Assembly (NCBI RefSeq): GCF_012974865.1
Contig: NZ_CP043633.1
Coordinates: 744,001-808,000, forward strand
Reading direction: 5' to 3'
Length of the DNA stretch: 64,000 nucleotides
Source: Nonlabens sp. Ci31
GTDB taxonomy: Bacteria; Bacteroidota; Bacteroidia; Flavobacteriales; Flavobacteriaceae
Shown here: one piece after another, positions 7,192 to 18,000 of the stretch
Numbering within the stretch: position 1 is the first letter of the stretch
Layout of the letters: each line of letters starts with the position of its first letter
Notes under the pieces: model-generated
The model's database searches: none
Told to the model about the DNA's origin: nothing
The model's input: the letters and a program-made list of their open reading frames with translations, nothing else
Position numbers and translations under genes: made by a program

Positions 7192-9306
7192 TTATCTATC
7201 AAAAGACCAGTTCATAATATCAGTACGCAATCCAATATTGAGCCACATAGTGCTTTCACTACGTACAAAATCATTATTAAATCGCGGATTCTGACTGCGG
7301 TAAATGACTTGACCAAAAACTTTTAACCTGCTGGCAGGATTGATTACATAGCCGGCTTCTAGGTGTCCATAAAAGAAATTAGAGATATTACCTTGCACGG
7401 TTTCATTCCCGTTATCAGAAACACGATCATCTTCAGAACCATAAATATTCCCTCCATAGAAAGCATTATCTCCATTTTGAAGGATATCGTAACCTCGTTC
7501 TCCATAAATAGCTTTGGCAATTCCGTACCAGCGGTCTTTTGTATAACGACCTATTAAGATGGCTTCATAAAAATTAGCACCCCAAGGATGCGCCAGTGCT
7601 TGATTGCTATTACCATAATTAAGAACGACAGTATTATGAGAATAGGTATAAGGTCGTACCCTGTTGTATTCTAATTGCATCATTAAGTTAGGTACTTTAA
7701 ACGCGTTTTGCCATTTCATACCCAGCTGATAAGCACTTTTATTCTGATAACTTCCATTACCACTAGCTACCGAGGCTCCAGAGAATTCATCTAGAGTTAG
7801 TTGCCCATAACCGGTTAAACGATCACTGAATTTATATTTTGTCGTAATACCTAATAAGGCATTTCCACCACGAGAACCTGTTTGTAATTCTATGGATTGA
7901 TAAAAAATGACCGGGTTAACATAATTGAAATCAAAACCTCTCTGGTTATCATCCTGCCACAACACACTTTCAAAAAGCCCTATGTTCCATCTTTTTGTTG
8001 CGTTCCAGCTTAAGTAGTGATGCGTCATATACTTCGTGCGGAAGGAATCGTCAGCAGTTACTTCAGATCTTACATCTCTTAAAGAGGTATATAAAACCGT
8101 GTAATCTAATTTCCAGAATTTAGCGTTAAGCTTAAAATATGGAAATGGTTGCGAGTTATCACTCAATACTAAAGAGCGGTAACCGTCACCTATAAAATGC
8201 TGTCCATGACCTAATTGTAAATCAAAGTATTTACTGGGCTTGTAATTGATATACCCTGTTGCTACTGGATAATCAAAGATATTTTCACCGCCATCCTCAG
8301 CAATACCTCTTCCAGGAACGATCCCAGGATTACCACCATCTGGGGCACGCAGTCTTACTTCGCGTTCAAAATAGCCTGGAAATCTTGCTTGAGATTCTTG
8401 TATATTCGTACCAAAAGTAATCTGACTTCCTATTCCACCACTTACATTTACTAATCTGGTATTATTGTATGTATTCACATCATCCCTAGAATCTTTACCG
8501 ACTTGTAGGTCTACTCCTGGATCTACCACAAACCAATAGTCTTTACCAGCTACTTCAAAAAAGTGCTCATTATACCATTTGCGACCTAACCAAGTCTTTT
8601 GATCTTTAAGAAGTGACTCTCTTTCTGCTTCTAGGTCAAAATACTGATCCACATAATTGAAGGTATAAGGTTTTACAGCGGTATGCGCGTTATTCCCTAC
8701 ACGATTCATAGCCGCTTCGTATCGATGGTATCGTTGATAGGAGAGCGGAATAATGGCATCAGACCTCAGTTGATTTCTATCGTACTGGTCGCTTATGATG
8801 CTGCTGTAATCTTCATTCGCTTTCGCGAAAGCGAGACTGTCTTCCACCTGCTTCTTTCTTTGCTGCTTTTTTGCATCATTATTGGAATTGCTATAGACTT
8901 GAAAAGAACCAGATTCCTTCATAGGAACAGGAATATTAAGGATAAACTGCATGTAAGTTGGGTCGCCATTAAAAGTAGGCGCCTCTACCTTAGGTAGCTT
9001 TTCAAATGCCTTGATCATCTCCTCCTTTAAGGAAGCTTTTAAAGCATCTGTTCGTATCAAAACAAAACTACCTTCACGATCTACTTCAAATCGCATGGTG
9101 ACTGATTGATTAGGTATGCTATCGTTCTTTACTGGATGCTGGTAGGTCTCTTTAAGTTGCCCATAGAGTGTACTGTAAAAACAATCTTCTAATTGGTCGA
9201 TAGCTTTATCTTTGCACTCTTCAAAAACAGGGAATCTCTCAATATCTGACTGGGCAAAGACAGCGCTAGATAGTGTCAAGAAAAGGAACGTATATAGAAA
9301 TTTCAT
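7192..9306 (-). CDS. remB: RemB-like gliding-associated outer membrane protein with TonB-C-like N-terminus
   Basis: A 704-residue exported protein with a signal peptide ending near FAQ. Residues from about 25 to 130 (FPVFEECKD, the EVDREGSFVLIRTD strand, the KLPKVEAPTFNGDP turn, FILNIPVP) look like the C-terminal domain of TonB, as in the two genes upstream. The rest is beta-rich with GHGQHFIGDGYRSL and NYVNPVIFYQSIE, matching what I recall of Flavobacterium johnsoniae RemB, needed for full gliding. The transmembrane barrel is inferred from strand periodicity. A copy of the dispersed palindrome (8818-8833) is translated as AFAKA between the two parts. The gene symbol is tentative. Confidence 0.65.
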   Translation of the reverse strand: MKFLYTFLFLTLSSAVFAQSDIERFPVFEECKDKAIDQLEDCFYSTLYGQLKETYQHPVKNDSIPNQSVTMRFEVDREGSFVLIRTDALKASLKEEMIKAFEKLPKVEAPTFNGDPTYMQFILNIPVPMKESGSFQVYSNSNNDAKKQQRKKQVEDSLAFAKANEDYSSIISDQYDRNQLRSDAIIPLSYQRYHRYEAAMNRVGNNAHTAVKPYTFNYVDQYFDLEAERESLLKDQKTWLGRKWYNEHFFEVAGKDYWFVVDPGVDLQVGKDSRDDVNTYNNTRLVNVSGGIGSQITFGTNIQESQARFPGYFEREVRLRAPDGGNPGIVPGRGIAEDGGENIFDYPVATGYINYKPSKYFDLQLGHGQHFIGDGYRSLVLSDNSQPFPYFKLNAKFWKLDYTVLYTSLRDVRSEVTADDSFRTKYMTHHYLSWNATKRWNIGLFESVLWQDDNQRGFDFNYVNPVIFYQSIELQTGSRGGNALLGITTKYKFSDRLTGYGQLTLDEFSGASVASGNGSYQNKSAYQLGMKWQNAFKVPNLMMQLEYNRVRPYTYSHNTVVLNYGNSNQALAHPWGANFYEAILIGRYTKDRWYGIAKAIYGERGYDILQNGDNAFYGGNIYGSEDDRVSDNGNETVQGNISNFFYGHLEAGYVINPASRLKVFGQVIYRSQNPRFNNDFVRSESTMWLNIGLRTDIMNWSFDR
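8818..8833 (-). repeat. Dispersed palindrome, copy 2 (inside remB-like gene)
   Basis: Exact CGCTTTCGCGAAAGCG. In the gene's frame it encodes AFAKA, at the junction between the TonB-C-like part and the barrel-like part. Confidence 0.9.
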
Positions 9307-9323
9307 AGCTTCTTAATAAGTAG

Positions 9324-9331
9324 CAAATATA
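9324..9331 (-). promoter_or_regulatory. Candidate -7 element for remB-like gene
   Basis: The minus strand reads TATATTTG, an exact TAnnTTTG match, 18 bases before the ATG. No -33 TTG is visible at the expected spacing. Confidence 0.4.
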
Positions 9332-9359
9332 CTTGTTTTAATAAGTGTCCTAAAATAGA

Positions 9360-9383
9360 AAAGCCATGAAAATTCATGGCTTT
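9360..9383 (-). terminator. Hairpin terminator after the second TonB gene
   Basis: AAAGCCATGAA / TTCATGGCTTT, an 11-bp stem with a two-base loop, followed on the minus strand by a short T-rich stretch. It lies between the tonB-like gene (9407) and the remB-like start. Confidence 0.6.
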
Positions 9384-9406
9384 AAAAATAGAAAAGACAA
9401 CTGGAA

Positions 9407-10207
9407 TCAGTCATTTATTTGAAATCTGATAGGCAGTGAGTAAATCACGTTAACCGCCCTATGGTTAATTTTACCAGGGGTCATTTCAGGCAATTTGGAA
9501 ATTACTTTATAAGCTTCCCTTTCTAATTCCTCATTAGGAGCTTTTACTATTATATCTTTAGGGAACCCGTCTGTACCTATCGTAAACTGAACATATATGG
9601 TTACCATATCTTTTCCTTCTACAGAATTTGCGAGACTTGTATCAAACTTACGCTGTATAAAACGCGCCATTTTTTTATTCAGGCATACCACTCGTTCTTC
9701 TCGATCCATTGCAGCATTGCAGCCAGGAAATAGTGGCACTTCATGAACAGAAGTTAACACTTCATTTTTAGGTACTAAAGGGGCTGTTTTTGTTTCTGTT
9801 GTACCGGTTTTTACTGGTGTGGTCTTTACAGGCACCTCAGGTGTTTTATCTGAATCCTGAAGATCTGGAGTATTATCTTTTATCACTTGAGGCGGCTTAT
9901 TAGAATCTACTTTAGGAGTTTTAGGCTTTACCTTTTCAATTTTAGGCTTAGAATCCTCGTTGGGTATGATCATGAATTTACCTAAATAGGGTTCATCAGA
10001 GGGCATATCAACTGTGATTGCTAACGGTTTCTTTTCTATTGGTATTGCCGTCGTCAGTTCGATAATAAGGAAAGCGGCAACCAGCGCAGCAATCAATCCA
10101 ATCTGGAAATTAATAATTGAGTTTACTTTGGTGTTCGCGGCTTTTTTATCCGCTCTACGAGTGTTCTGAGGTGTTGCAGCACCTCTTTCCTCTTTTGAAG
10201 TATTCAT
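9407..10207 (-). CDS. TonB-like energy transducer
   Basis: The 266-residue protein has a charged cytoplasmic N-terminus, one membrane anchor at about residues 34-55, a long Lys/Pro-rich periplasmic spacer and a C-terminal TonB domain (VHEVPLFPGCN, VQFTIGTDGFPKDI, ISKLPEMTPGK, VIYSLPIRFQI). It would couple the inner-membrane proton motive force to outer membrane transport. It differs from its upstream neighbour in having a KP-rich rather than acidic/polyproline spacer. It is separated from that gene by a strong terminator, so the two may be expressed independently. The partner receptors are not in the window. Confidence 0.85.
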   Translation of the reverse strand: MNTSKEERGAATPQNTRRADKKAANTKVNSIINFQIGLIAALVAAFLIIELTTAIPIEKKPLAITVDMPSDEPYLGKFMIIPNEDSKPKIEKVKPKTPKVDSNKPPQVIKDNTPDLQDSDKTPEVPVKTTPVKTGTTETKTAPLVPKNEVLTSVHEVPLFPGCNAAMDREERVVCLNKKMARFIQRKFDTSLANSVEGKDMVTIYVQFTIGTDGFPKDIIVKAPNEELEREAYKVISKLPEMTPGKINHRAVNVIYSLPIRFQIND

Positions 10208-10257
10208 AATAAATGGTTTATGTTATTCCAAGGAGGAGTCAAGAAGCATACCAAAAA

Positions 10258-10287
10258 AAATCCCCAACCTGTTCTGGTTGGGGATTT
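10258..10287 (-). terminator. Intrinsic terminator after first TonB gene
   Basis: AAATCCCCAACC, loop TGTTCT, GGTTGGGGATTT: a 12-bp stem. On the minus strand it ends in a run of eight or more T, matching termination of the gene at 10309-11037. Confidence 0.9.
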
Positions 10288-10308
10288 CATATATTAAAAA
10301 GTACCTTT

Positions 10309-11037
10309 TTAATCTTGTACTGAAAATATGATCGGTAATGCATAGATAACCCCTACTGGTTTACCTCGTTGTTTTCCTGGAGTCATAGCAGGCAATTTAT
10401 TGATAACTCTAGCAGCTTCACTTTGCAGTTTAGGATGTTTTGCTTTGGACTGAATCCCTACTACATTCCCTTTAGAATCGATTTTAAATTGGACAGAAAT
10501 CTTCTGTCTTCCTGAAAGACCTAATTCATTTGCTAGACCTGTATTAAATTCTCTGTTTACAAATTTTGTAATTTTCTCACTCATACATTTCTTGCGGTCT
10601 GCATTGTTTTTCATATCCTCACAACCAGGGTAGATTGGCACATTTTCGATAATCGCAAAAGGAACGTCAGCAATTACTTCTTCAACACCTACTTCTTCAG
10701 AAACCTCATCAATCTCTACGATCTCTTCTTGCTCGTCAGTTTCTGTATCTTCAATAATTACTTCCTCTATCTCCACTTCATCCTTAACTATCTCAATAAC
10801 TTCCGGCGCTGGTGGCGGTGGTGGTGGTGGTGGTGGTGTATCCAGCATTTGAGTGATAGGAATTTCCTCCTCAATAAAGAATTCTTCTGGTTCCTGAAAA
10901 ACCTCTTCAACCACTACGGTTCTAGATTCATACTCCAATGCTTGCCACGACAGCAATAGCATAAACGCTAACCCTGACAGGGCATATAGCGTAATATTTT
11001 TACGTAAATCTGCTTTTTCCGATTTCTTTACTTCCAT
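10309..11037 (-). CDS. TonB family protein with acidic, polyproline spacer
   Basis: The protein starts at ATG 11037 (MEVKKSEKADLRKN, the standard flavobacterial TonB opening), not at the longer frame end 11070. It has one membrane anchor near residues 17-33, a run of nine prolines at about residues 69-77, a very acidic spacer rich in Glu and Val/Ile, and a TonB C-terminal domain (VPIYPGCEDM, ISVQFKIDSKGNVVG, INKLPAMTPGKQRGK, GVIYALPIIFSV). It energises TonB-dependent outer membrane receptors. The proline run is encoded by a GGT/GGC repeat on the plus strand (about 10810-10836), a possible slippage site. Confidence 0.88.
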   Translation of the reverse strand: MEVKKSEKADLRKNITLYALSGLAFMLLLSWQALEYESRTVVVEEVFQEPEEFFIEEEIPITQMLDTPPPPPPPPPAPEVIEIVKDEVEIEEVIIEDTETDEQEEIVEIDEVSEEVGVEEVIADVPFAIIENVPIYPGCEDMKNNADRKKCMSEKITKFVNREFNTGLANELGLSGRQKISVQFKIDSKGNVVGIQSKAKHPKLQSEAARVINKLPAMTPGKQRGKPVGVIYALPIIFSVQD

Positions 11038-11091
11038 AATGGCTGTATTTAAGAGGCTAAAAATAACCAAATCTTTGTGCTAATAAAAGAT

Positions 11092-11514
11092 TTATGCTGT
11101 TTTCTGTTTGTTAAAAAATTTATCTATAATTAATAGCATAAACATTGCAATAATAATGCCAGCAATATTAGCCAGCACATCCATAAAATCCATAGTTCTA
11201 TTCACTGCGATATATTCTTGTCCAAATTCAACAAGAACACCCACCAAAAAAGAGAAAACTGCGGCTCCTATAGCGATAGTACGCGACCAATTATTAAGAA
11301 TGGTGCTTACTCTAATAGAAGTGAAGCTTTGTTTACTCAAGTAACGCGTGTAAAAATAGAAGTACCATACTAGTGTCATAATTAAATACGCAACAGCGTG
11401 GTATATTTTATCTACATGATGAACATTTACTGGTGGCGCAGGATTTTTTATTAATGATGCTATTATGATAGCAGCAGTGTATAATGGCGCTAACCAGTAA
11501 ATAAGTCTTTGCAT
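11092..11514 (-). CDS. VanZ-like membrane protein
   Basis: A 140-residue protein with four membrane segments and the VanZ-family signature VHHVDKIYHAVAYLIM after the first helix, followed by FGQEYIAVNRTMDFMDVLANIAGI, positions that are conserved in the family (D-K-x-x-H and R-x-x-D-x-x-D-x-x-x-N). The role in flavobacteria is unknown; VanZ itself affects teicoplanin susceptibility in enterococci. Its ATG overlaps the gcvH stop by one base (TAATG), so it is probably translated by coupling to gcvH. Confidence 0.8.
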   Translation of the reverse strand: MQRLIYWLAPLYTAAIIIASLIKNPAPPVNVHHVDKIYHAVAYLIMTLVWYFYFYTRYLSKQSFTSIRVSTILNNWSRTIAIGAAVFSFLVGVLVEFGQEYIAVNRTMDFMDVLANIAGIIIAMFMLLIIDKFFNKQKTA

Positions 11515-11891
11515 TACCCTACAAGCTCTTTATAAGCGTCAGCACTAAGCAAACCTTCAATTTGAGAAGCATCTGTAAACTTCATTTTAATCATCCATCC
11601 AGCTCCATAAGGATCTGAATTTACTAATTCAGGCTCATCTTCTAACTTTTCATTAAAATCTGTGATCTCACCAGTTAGTGGAAGAAATAAATCAGAAACC
11701 GTTTTAACTGCTTCTACCGTTCCAAAAACTTCTTCTTGATCAAGGGTCTCATCTATTGTTTCTACTTCTACGTAAACGATATCTCCTAACTCACTTTGAG
11801 CAAAATCTGTGATACCTATTGTAGCAACGTCTCCGTCTATTTTGATCCACTCGTGATCTTTAGTGTATTTTAATTCTGATGGGATATTCAT
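11514..11891 (-). CDS. gcvH: Glycine cleavage system H protein
   Basis: The 125-residue lipoyl carrier protein of the glycine cleavage complex shuttles the aminomethyl group between P, T and L proteins in the cytosol. The lipoylated lysine is K63 in [16 protein letters not shown] near the N-terminus and GDIVYVE are other family marks, and length is standard. It heads a two-gene unit with the VanZ-like gene, and lies downstream of sprA on the same strand with a 185-base gap. Confidence 0.96.
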   Translation of the reverse strand: MNIPSELKYTKDHEWIKIDGDVATIGITDFAQSELGDIVYVEVETIDETLDQEEVFGTVEAVKTVSDLFLPLTGEITDFNEKLEDEPELVNSDPYGAGWMIKMKFTDASQIEGLLSADAYKELVG

Positions 11892-12076
11892 TGTGTATAT
11901 TTTAGAAAGCGTAAATTTAAGATAACTCTATCTATTAACTCAGACGCTAAAAGATTTATTTATTATTAATCGATCTTTTGTTTTTATAAATCAAATTAAA
12001 TACTGGAAAATTCTAGGGGGATTTGGAAATACGTTGCTTCCATCCCTGACCATAATCAATCCAATTTCCTGAAATT

Positions 12077-15000
12077 TTAATTACCAAATGTATACCTCAA
12101 CGTAAATCCGCTACGTATAGTAGTTTGTGGAAAGGCTGTAGAAATGGCAAATTCTGAGAACGTGTGATCGTAATAAAAAATCGCCGTAAAAGCGGTGCTT
12201 AAATTATAGTCTGCTGTAAACTTAAGACCATAAATAGTCTGTCCAGCCGTTGCCTGACTATTATCCAAGTCTAGATATCTTACAATAGTGACATTATCTC
12301 TAACCGAACCATCTAACCTCAAGTTCAAATCACTCTTGATAACGGTACTTCTACCTCCTACTTTAGTTTTAAACCTCAAGTCTTTGATACGGTAACCCAG
12401 TCCTAGTATCAACTCATTACCATTAATCTCTGTAAGCAAATTGTTATCAAAACTCAAAGAAATAGCTCGATCTCTTCTCAATTCGGCAGCGACAGAAATT
12501 GAATTCTTCATCTCAAAATCTAATTTGATAAGGGGACTGAACTGCTCTGCAAGATTGATATTGAAGTATAGGTTTCTAGATTTAAAATCGCCGTTTTGAT
12601 TCAATGCATTAGTTCCTACTTGATCTTGGTAAGTAAGCGCTCCATTACCTTCTGCATAATCCAAATTGGTCTGGAACTGGTTGATTGTAAAACTAGAGCG
12701 GTAACCGTGGTTGATGGAAAACCTCCGGAATCTCTTCTTGAACCACTTTAAATTCATCAAACCGGTGTACTTCACTGTCCAGTTAGGTAATGGAATATCA
12801 CTAAAAGCATTAGAATCCTGCTTACCAACATCCCTACCTTCATAAGCAGCTAAAAAGGCCGGCAATAATACTTGCTGACTATTTCTAGAAAAACCTTGTG
12901 GATAACCATCTGTATCTCTTGTAAAAGCATTTGTTCCATAAAACTCAGTCGCCAGTCGATCAGCAACGGCTAGTCTATTGCTTCTAAATGTATCAAAAGT
13001 AGGTGAATTGTCTATAGTGCTACTTTGAAAGGCCGTACCTATCATTAAATTGGTAATATTAAAGTTACCAAAGTTGTTAGGGGTAAGCGATTGATAGGTT
13101 AAGTCGTCTTCGTCTATTCGGAAATTTTCTGAATAAGTTTCTTGAAAGGCACGATTTCCTAAAATATCAATAGAAAGATCTTTTAATAAATCTACATTAA
13201 AATTAAAATCAAGTTGACGTGTCTCTACCTCACTATATTGTTGGTTAAAATCTTGATATAGCGTTAACCAGCCGCGTCTTGCAGCAAGATCTCGCACTTC
13301 AGCCTGACTGCCGAAAACAAAACCCGAGGTAGGTTTTAAAGTACCTATAAAACCTATATCTGGAGTGTAACCTGGTAGGAAAATACCATTTGTTTCTTGG
13401 TAGTTAATTTGTGCTCTTTTTACCGAAGTCACTACGCCTATCAACGTATTATATGCTTGATTACCGAAGTTCTTTTTAGGAACTTTTGGTTGATCAGCCT
13501 TTTTTTCTTCGGTTTGAGGCGGTGGTGTTCTAGTTCTCGTTCTAGACTTATTTCTAGATCTGGTCGCATTGTTTGCGGCAAAGCCAAATTTCTTTTTTTC
13601 TAAACCAACATACTTGTAAAGTTTGTCTAAGTCTAGCGTACCATTAATACGGTGCGTATTGGCATTTTGTATGGAATTTCCTAAATCTGGAATGTCGTCC
13701 AACTGCGCAAATTGTTGCTGGTTACGAGTCCAGTTGAAGTTAGAGGTGTAGGTGTAGTTCGCTTTCGCGAAAGCAAGAAAAGGAAACTTATCAAAAGGCA
13801 GCTTATAAGTAAGTTGCAATTGTTGGGAGTGCGAGTTGGGAATTCCCTCGTCAAAAAAGTCTGTCCATAAGGTATAAGTCTCATCAATCGTACTGTCCTC
13901 ATTTACATAGCTACGTATCAAACGGTCGTTATTTGCAGAGAGATTTACCTGTAATGATTTCGTGAGATCCCAATTAATAGCATATTGGTGATTCATGGTA
14001 AAGTTACGGTTGGTCAAGGGTGCCAGCGTAATATTCTGAGCGTCTGGGAGACCATCTCCATTTAAATCTACTGGGTTTGTGTCCAACTGTAAATCACGGA
14101 ATTTTTGAGTATTGTACTGTCGCAATACATTTAACCCTGCTGAGAAATTATTAGGTAGCGGATTAAAGTTAAGGTCTTTTACAAATTTTAAATAGGAATT
14201 ATCAAACCATTTAACATTCTTAAATGGTTCTAAATCAGCTTTAGGAAAAGCATAATTATAAGTTCCACCTACATTTACAGACTGGTCTTGAAACTTCTCT
14301 ACCTCAAAATTACGTTGGTCGGTCTGATTATAAGAGCCTGAAAAGGTGAAGTTCTCTATATCATAAGGCATGGGTGTTGCATCGCCAGTTCGTTCTTTAC
14401 GCACCCCTATTAAGTTAACGCTTTGTCTTCTAGTATAATCTTCAGACTGTTCTCTTATAGCATCGCGCTCTGCATCACTAATGGCGTTATCAAGTCTTGT
14501 TTCTAACTCTATATCTTCAAACTGAGGATCAAATTGTGGTGTAATCGTTTCTTCTCCTATGCTATAAGAAAAGGGTAAGGAAACGCCCCATTTTTCTGGA
14601 AGTAGTTTACCCAGACTTACATTAGTGGTGACATCATATTGGGTGAGATTCTCACGACTTCTCTCTTGTGGCCCTTGCTCAATAGCTCCAAAACCTATCG
14701 TACTTCTTCTTCCCGTAGCGCTTACACTGGCAAAATCTGCAATGTTTGCATCCATATTCATCACCGCAGCATAACCCCCTTGATTTTTCAATCCTGACAG
14801 TCGCATTTCATTGAACCATACTTCACCACAAATAGAACTGTTAGTAGCATTACGCACACCTATCATCATGGCGCGTATATCACCGAAATTAGGGTTCCCC
14901 TTGATACCATATTTTTGTTGATTTTCTTCTCCAGCACTACTAGGATCAAGATCTACCTGATCAAAGAAATTAAGATCACTAATATTCAAACCGTTGTCTC

Positions 15001-18000
15001 CTAAAACTCGAGCTTTAATTTCTTGAAGTAAAGCAAGATCTATATCAAAATTATTTGCTAGAGGCCAGATTTCTTCTCGCACATCTGTACCAAATGCCGT
15101 TGGTTTTAATGGGAGTCGAATTTCATAAAAGTTTTGAGTATAATCAACACCGATTCTAACAAATGCTTCTAGTTCGTCATCTCCAGCAGACATCTCATTG
15201 ACTAAAGACTCTGCGTGTACAAACATCTGAAGTGCCTCATACTGACGCATATCTATTCTAATGTTCTTAAAAACTCCACGCGCATCACCAGCTTCTAAAT
15301 CACAAACCCTAAGAGCAAGGGATTGTTCATTCTGGCGTATGTTTTGATTTTGAGTTCTCAGCTCCTCCCTTTCTACTCCCGGAGGCAATCTATATGGAAT
15401 AGGTGTACGAGCTTCATTGTTCTCAATATTTACCCCTTCTACTTCAAAAACGGTAGGATCATCTGATGCGATTGGATCTGTCTCGTCCAATGAATCTGTA
15501 AATCTTCTATAATCTCCACGTACTAGATCTAAAGAACCAAATCTTAAAAACGTATCTACTTCAAAGTCTGTAAGGTACATTCTCATAAAACGTATGGCTC
15601 TAAAGTCTGCAATACCGCCTATTTCCTCTCGATTGGGATCACTTAATGGCACTCTAAATTGCACCCATCTTGTACTGATCTGGTTCCCATTAGGTAGTGT
15701 GGACTGAACTGTTTTTGTGTCAAAAATATACTCGCTATTTGTCACGTCCATTCCCGGATAGATGTCGATATCATACTCGTAATAGCTATCAATAGTATTC
15801 ATCGTATTATCCCGGTTGATATCCTCTACATCGGGTAAGGTGGTAGAACCGCGATTATCTTGAGTAACGGCTGTCGGTGAATTACCTTCTGTACCATTGT
15901 AGTTCTTATAGCGCATAGGGATATCTCCACTTGCTGCTACAAAAAACTCATAATTATCACCCGCTGGATCTAGAGGCCCAAAAGCTGGAAAATCTGTTAA
16001 TTCTTCATTATCGCTGTACCCATCAAGACCTATATCTTGATTATTACGCTCGGCTCCTTGCGTATCAAACGCGTAAACTAAAGACTGATTTACTGGAACT
16101 TTTCCGTAAGCTGTATTTGTAGTAAGTAAGGTACCACCATCATTAGGTAGTCCATTTTCAAATTGCTTCCTATTATCTTTTAAAATATCTTCAGAAATGC
16201 TTCCTAAGTTAATGGATATGGTTCCTCCATCATTGGTGCTGTCATATGGAAATGGATCCATAATCCAGAATTGCATATACTCCACATTGGTCTGTTCAAA
16301 GTCTGTACTGGAAAACTGGCGCATAATTCCACCCCAATTATCTTGTGGGTTGGGAAGTATGTTTGTCCCAGCCGCCTGCGGATTATAATTGTACTGACCA
16401 CGTTCATTAGGGTAATAAGCCATGTCCAGGGTGTTGATGACTTGCTGTTGTCCTTGTTGTAAATCTACATTAGGAAAAATTTCATCTACAAACACTCTTC
16501 TTGTTCGGTAATCAGAAACATCTTGATCTGTAATTCCAGCTGGTCGCTGGTTTCCATAAAATATAGGATCGATAGTATACCAAGCCATCTTAGCACGACT
16601 AAAGTTATAAGCCAGTTGATTTGCTGTACTACCTACCCCTTCAAAAGCTTTAGGCACACTAGCAAGTGACCAAGAGAATGGTGTCAAAATATCAATAGAG
16701 GTTTGTGAACCTTCAAAATCATCTACATATGCGGCCGCTTGACCCCCAAAATTATCACCAGCAGGAGATCCAGGAAATAAATATGCAAACTCTCCTCTTA
16801 CTGATAAACTTGAGGCGACATCTGTATCTACATTAGGGAGTTTATTTGCCAGTCTGGTTAGAAAAGGAACTTCTGTATTGTACAAGAAGTTGACACCCAT
16901 AATGGTATTATTGATAGGCTCAAATCCGTAGGTAGATTTTTGAGTAATCGGTCGTTCTTTTAAGTTTAAGAAGGTCCCTCCTAATATGAAATCCTCACTA
17001 AATTTATGTTCTACATTGATACCCGTAAAACGTTTGGTTTGCTGGTTAAAAACAGAATTGTTTTCTGTAGAGACTTGGATGGGTGTATTGGAATTTAACA
17101 ATGCCTGATCGAGAATAATCACTCTACCTAATTGATAATCCACTGTATAATCTATGCCTTCTTGAAGTGTTCTTCCACCAGCTGTTACGGTAACAGAACC
17201 TCTGGGAACATTAAAACCTCCAATAGGAATTCCTTCCTGCCCAGTTGCTTTGTATTCTCCTTTTATTAAGTATTTATTTTTATCAGCACTTTGCAAAGCT
17301 TGCGCTTTTGTGGTGCGGTACATATCTCTGTACACATACTGCGCTTGGTTAGCGTTATAAGTAGTAGGATCATTATAATCTTCTGGCCCGGCACCGGGCG
17401 TATTATCTAATTTTCTAAACAGATGACTACCAAAAGGCTCGACCGTAGTAAAAATAATGCGCCCATTTTGGGGGTCTATGGTGAGTCCAGGAACAAAATC
17501 AAAGAACCCATCTCCAGCAGGTTGTGGATCTTGCTGTTGATTTAATCTATCGAGGTTAAAAACCCGTATCAAGGTGGTTTGATCCACATCGGCTGGTAAA
17601 GCGACTGCTGGATTAGTCATGGTACCTTCTGCTGCAGTGATGTAATTGAGCTCTGGCGGGTATTGATAAAAGATATTTAGTTTAAAATCTTCTTGGGTCA
17701 ATTGAAAACCACCTAGATTATAAATATTTTTCATCATCAAGTCCCAAATAGGCTCGCTAACGTTAGTTAGGTTACTCTTCAATAATTTCACAACCAAACT
17801 TTGATTGTTTACTGGCGGCTGGTTAGGATTGGGGTTTGCGACTACGTCTGTTGCGATGATACCGTCGTTTGCAAATTCTCCTACTTGATACACCTTTCCT
17901 CCTACGGTATATTGAAAAGATACCGCAAGAACTTCATCATTATTCAATCGCTGCCTTAGGGAAATATACCCCAGTTGAGTGTTTAACGTATATTCCTGAG

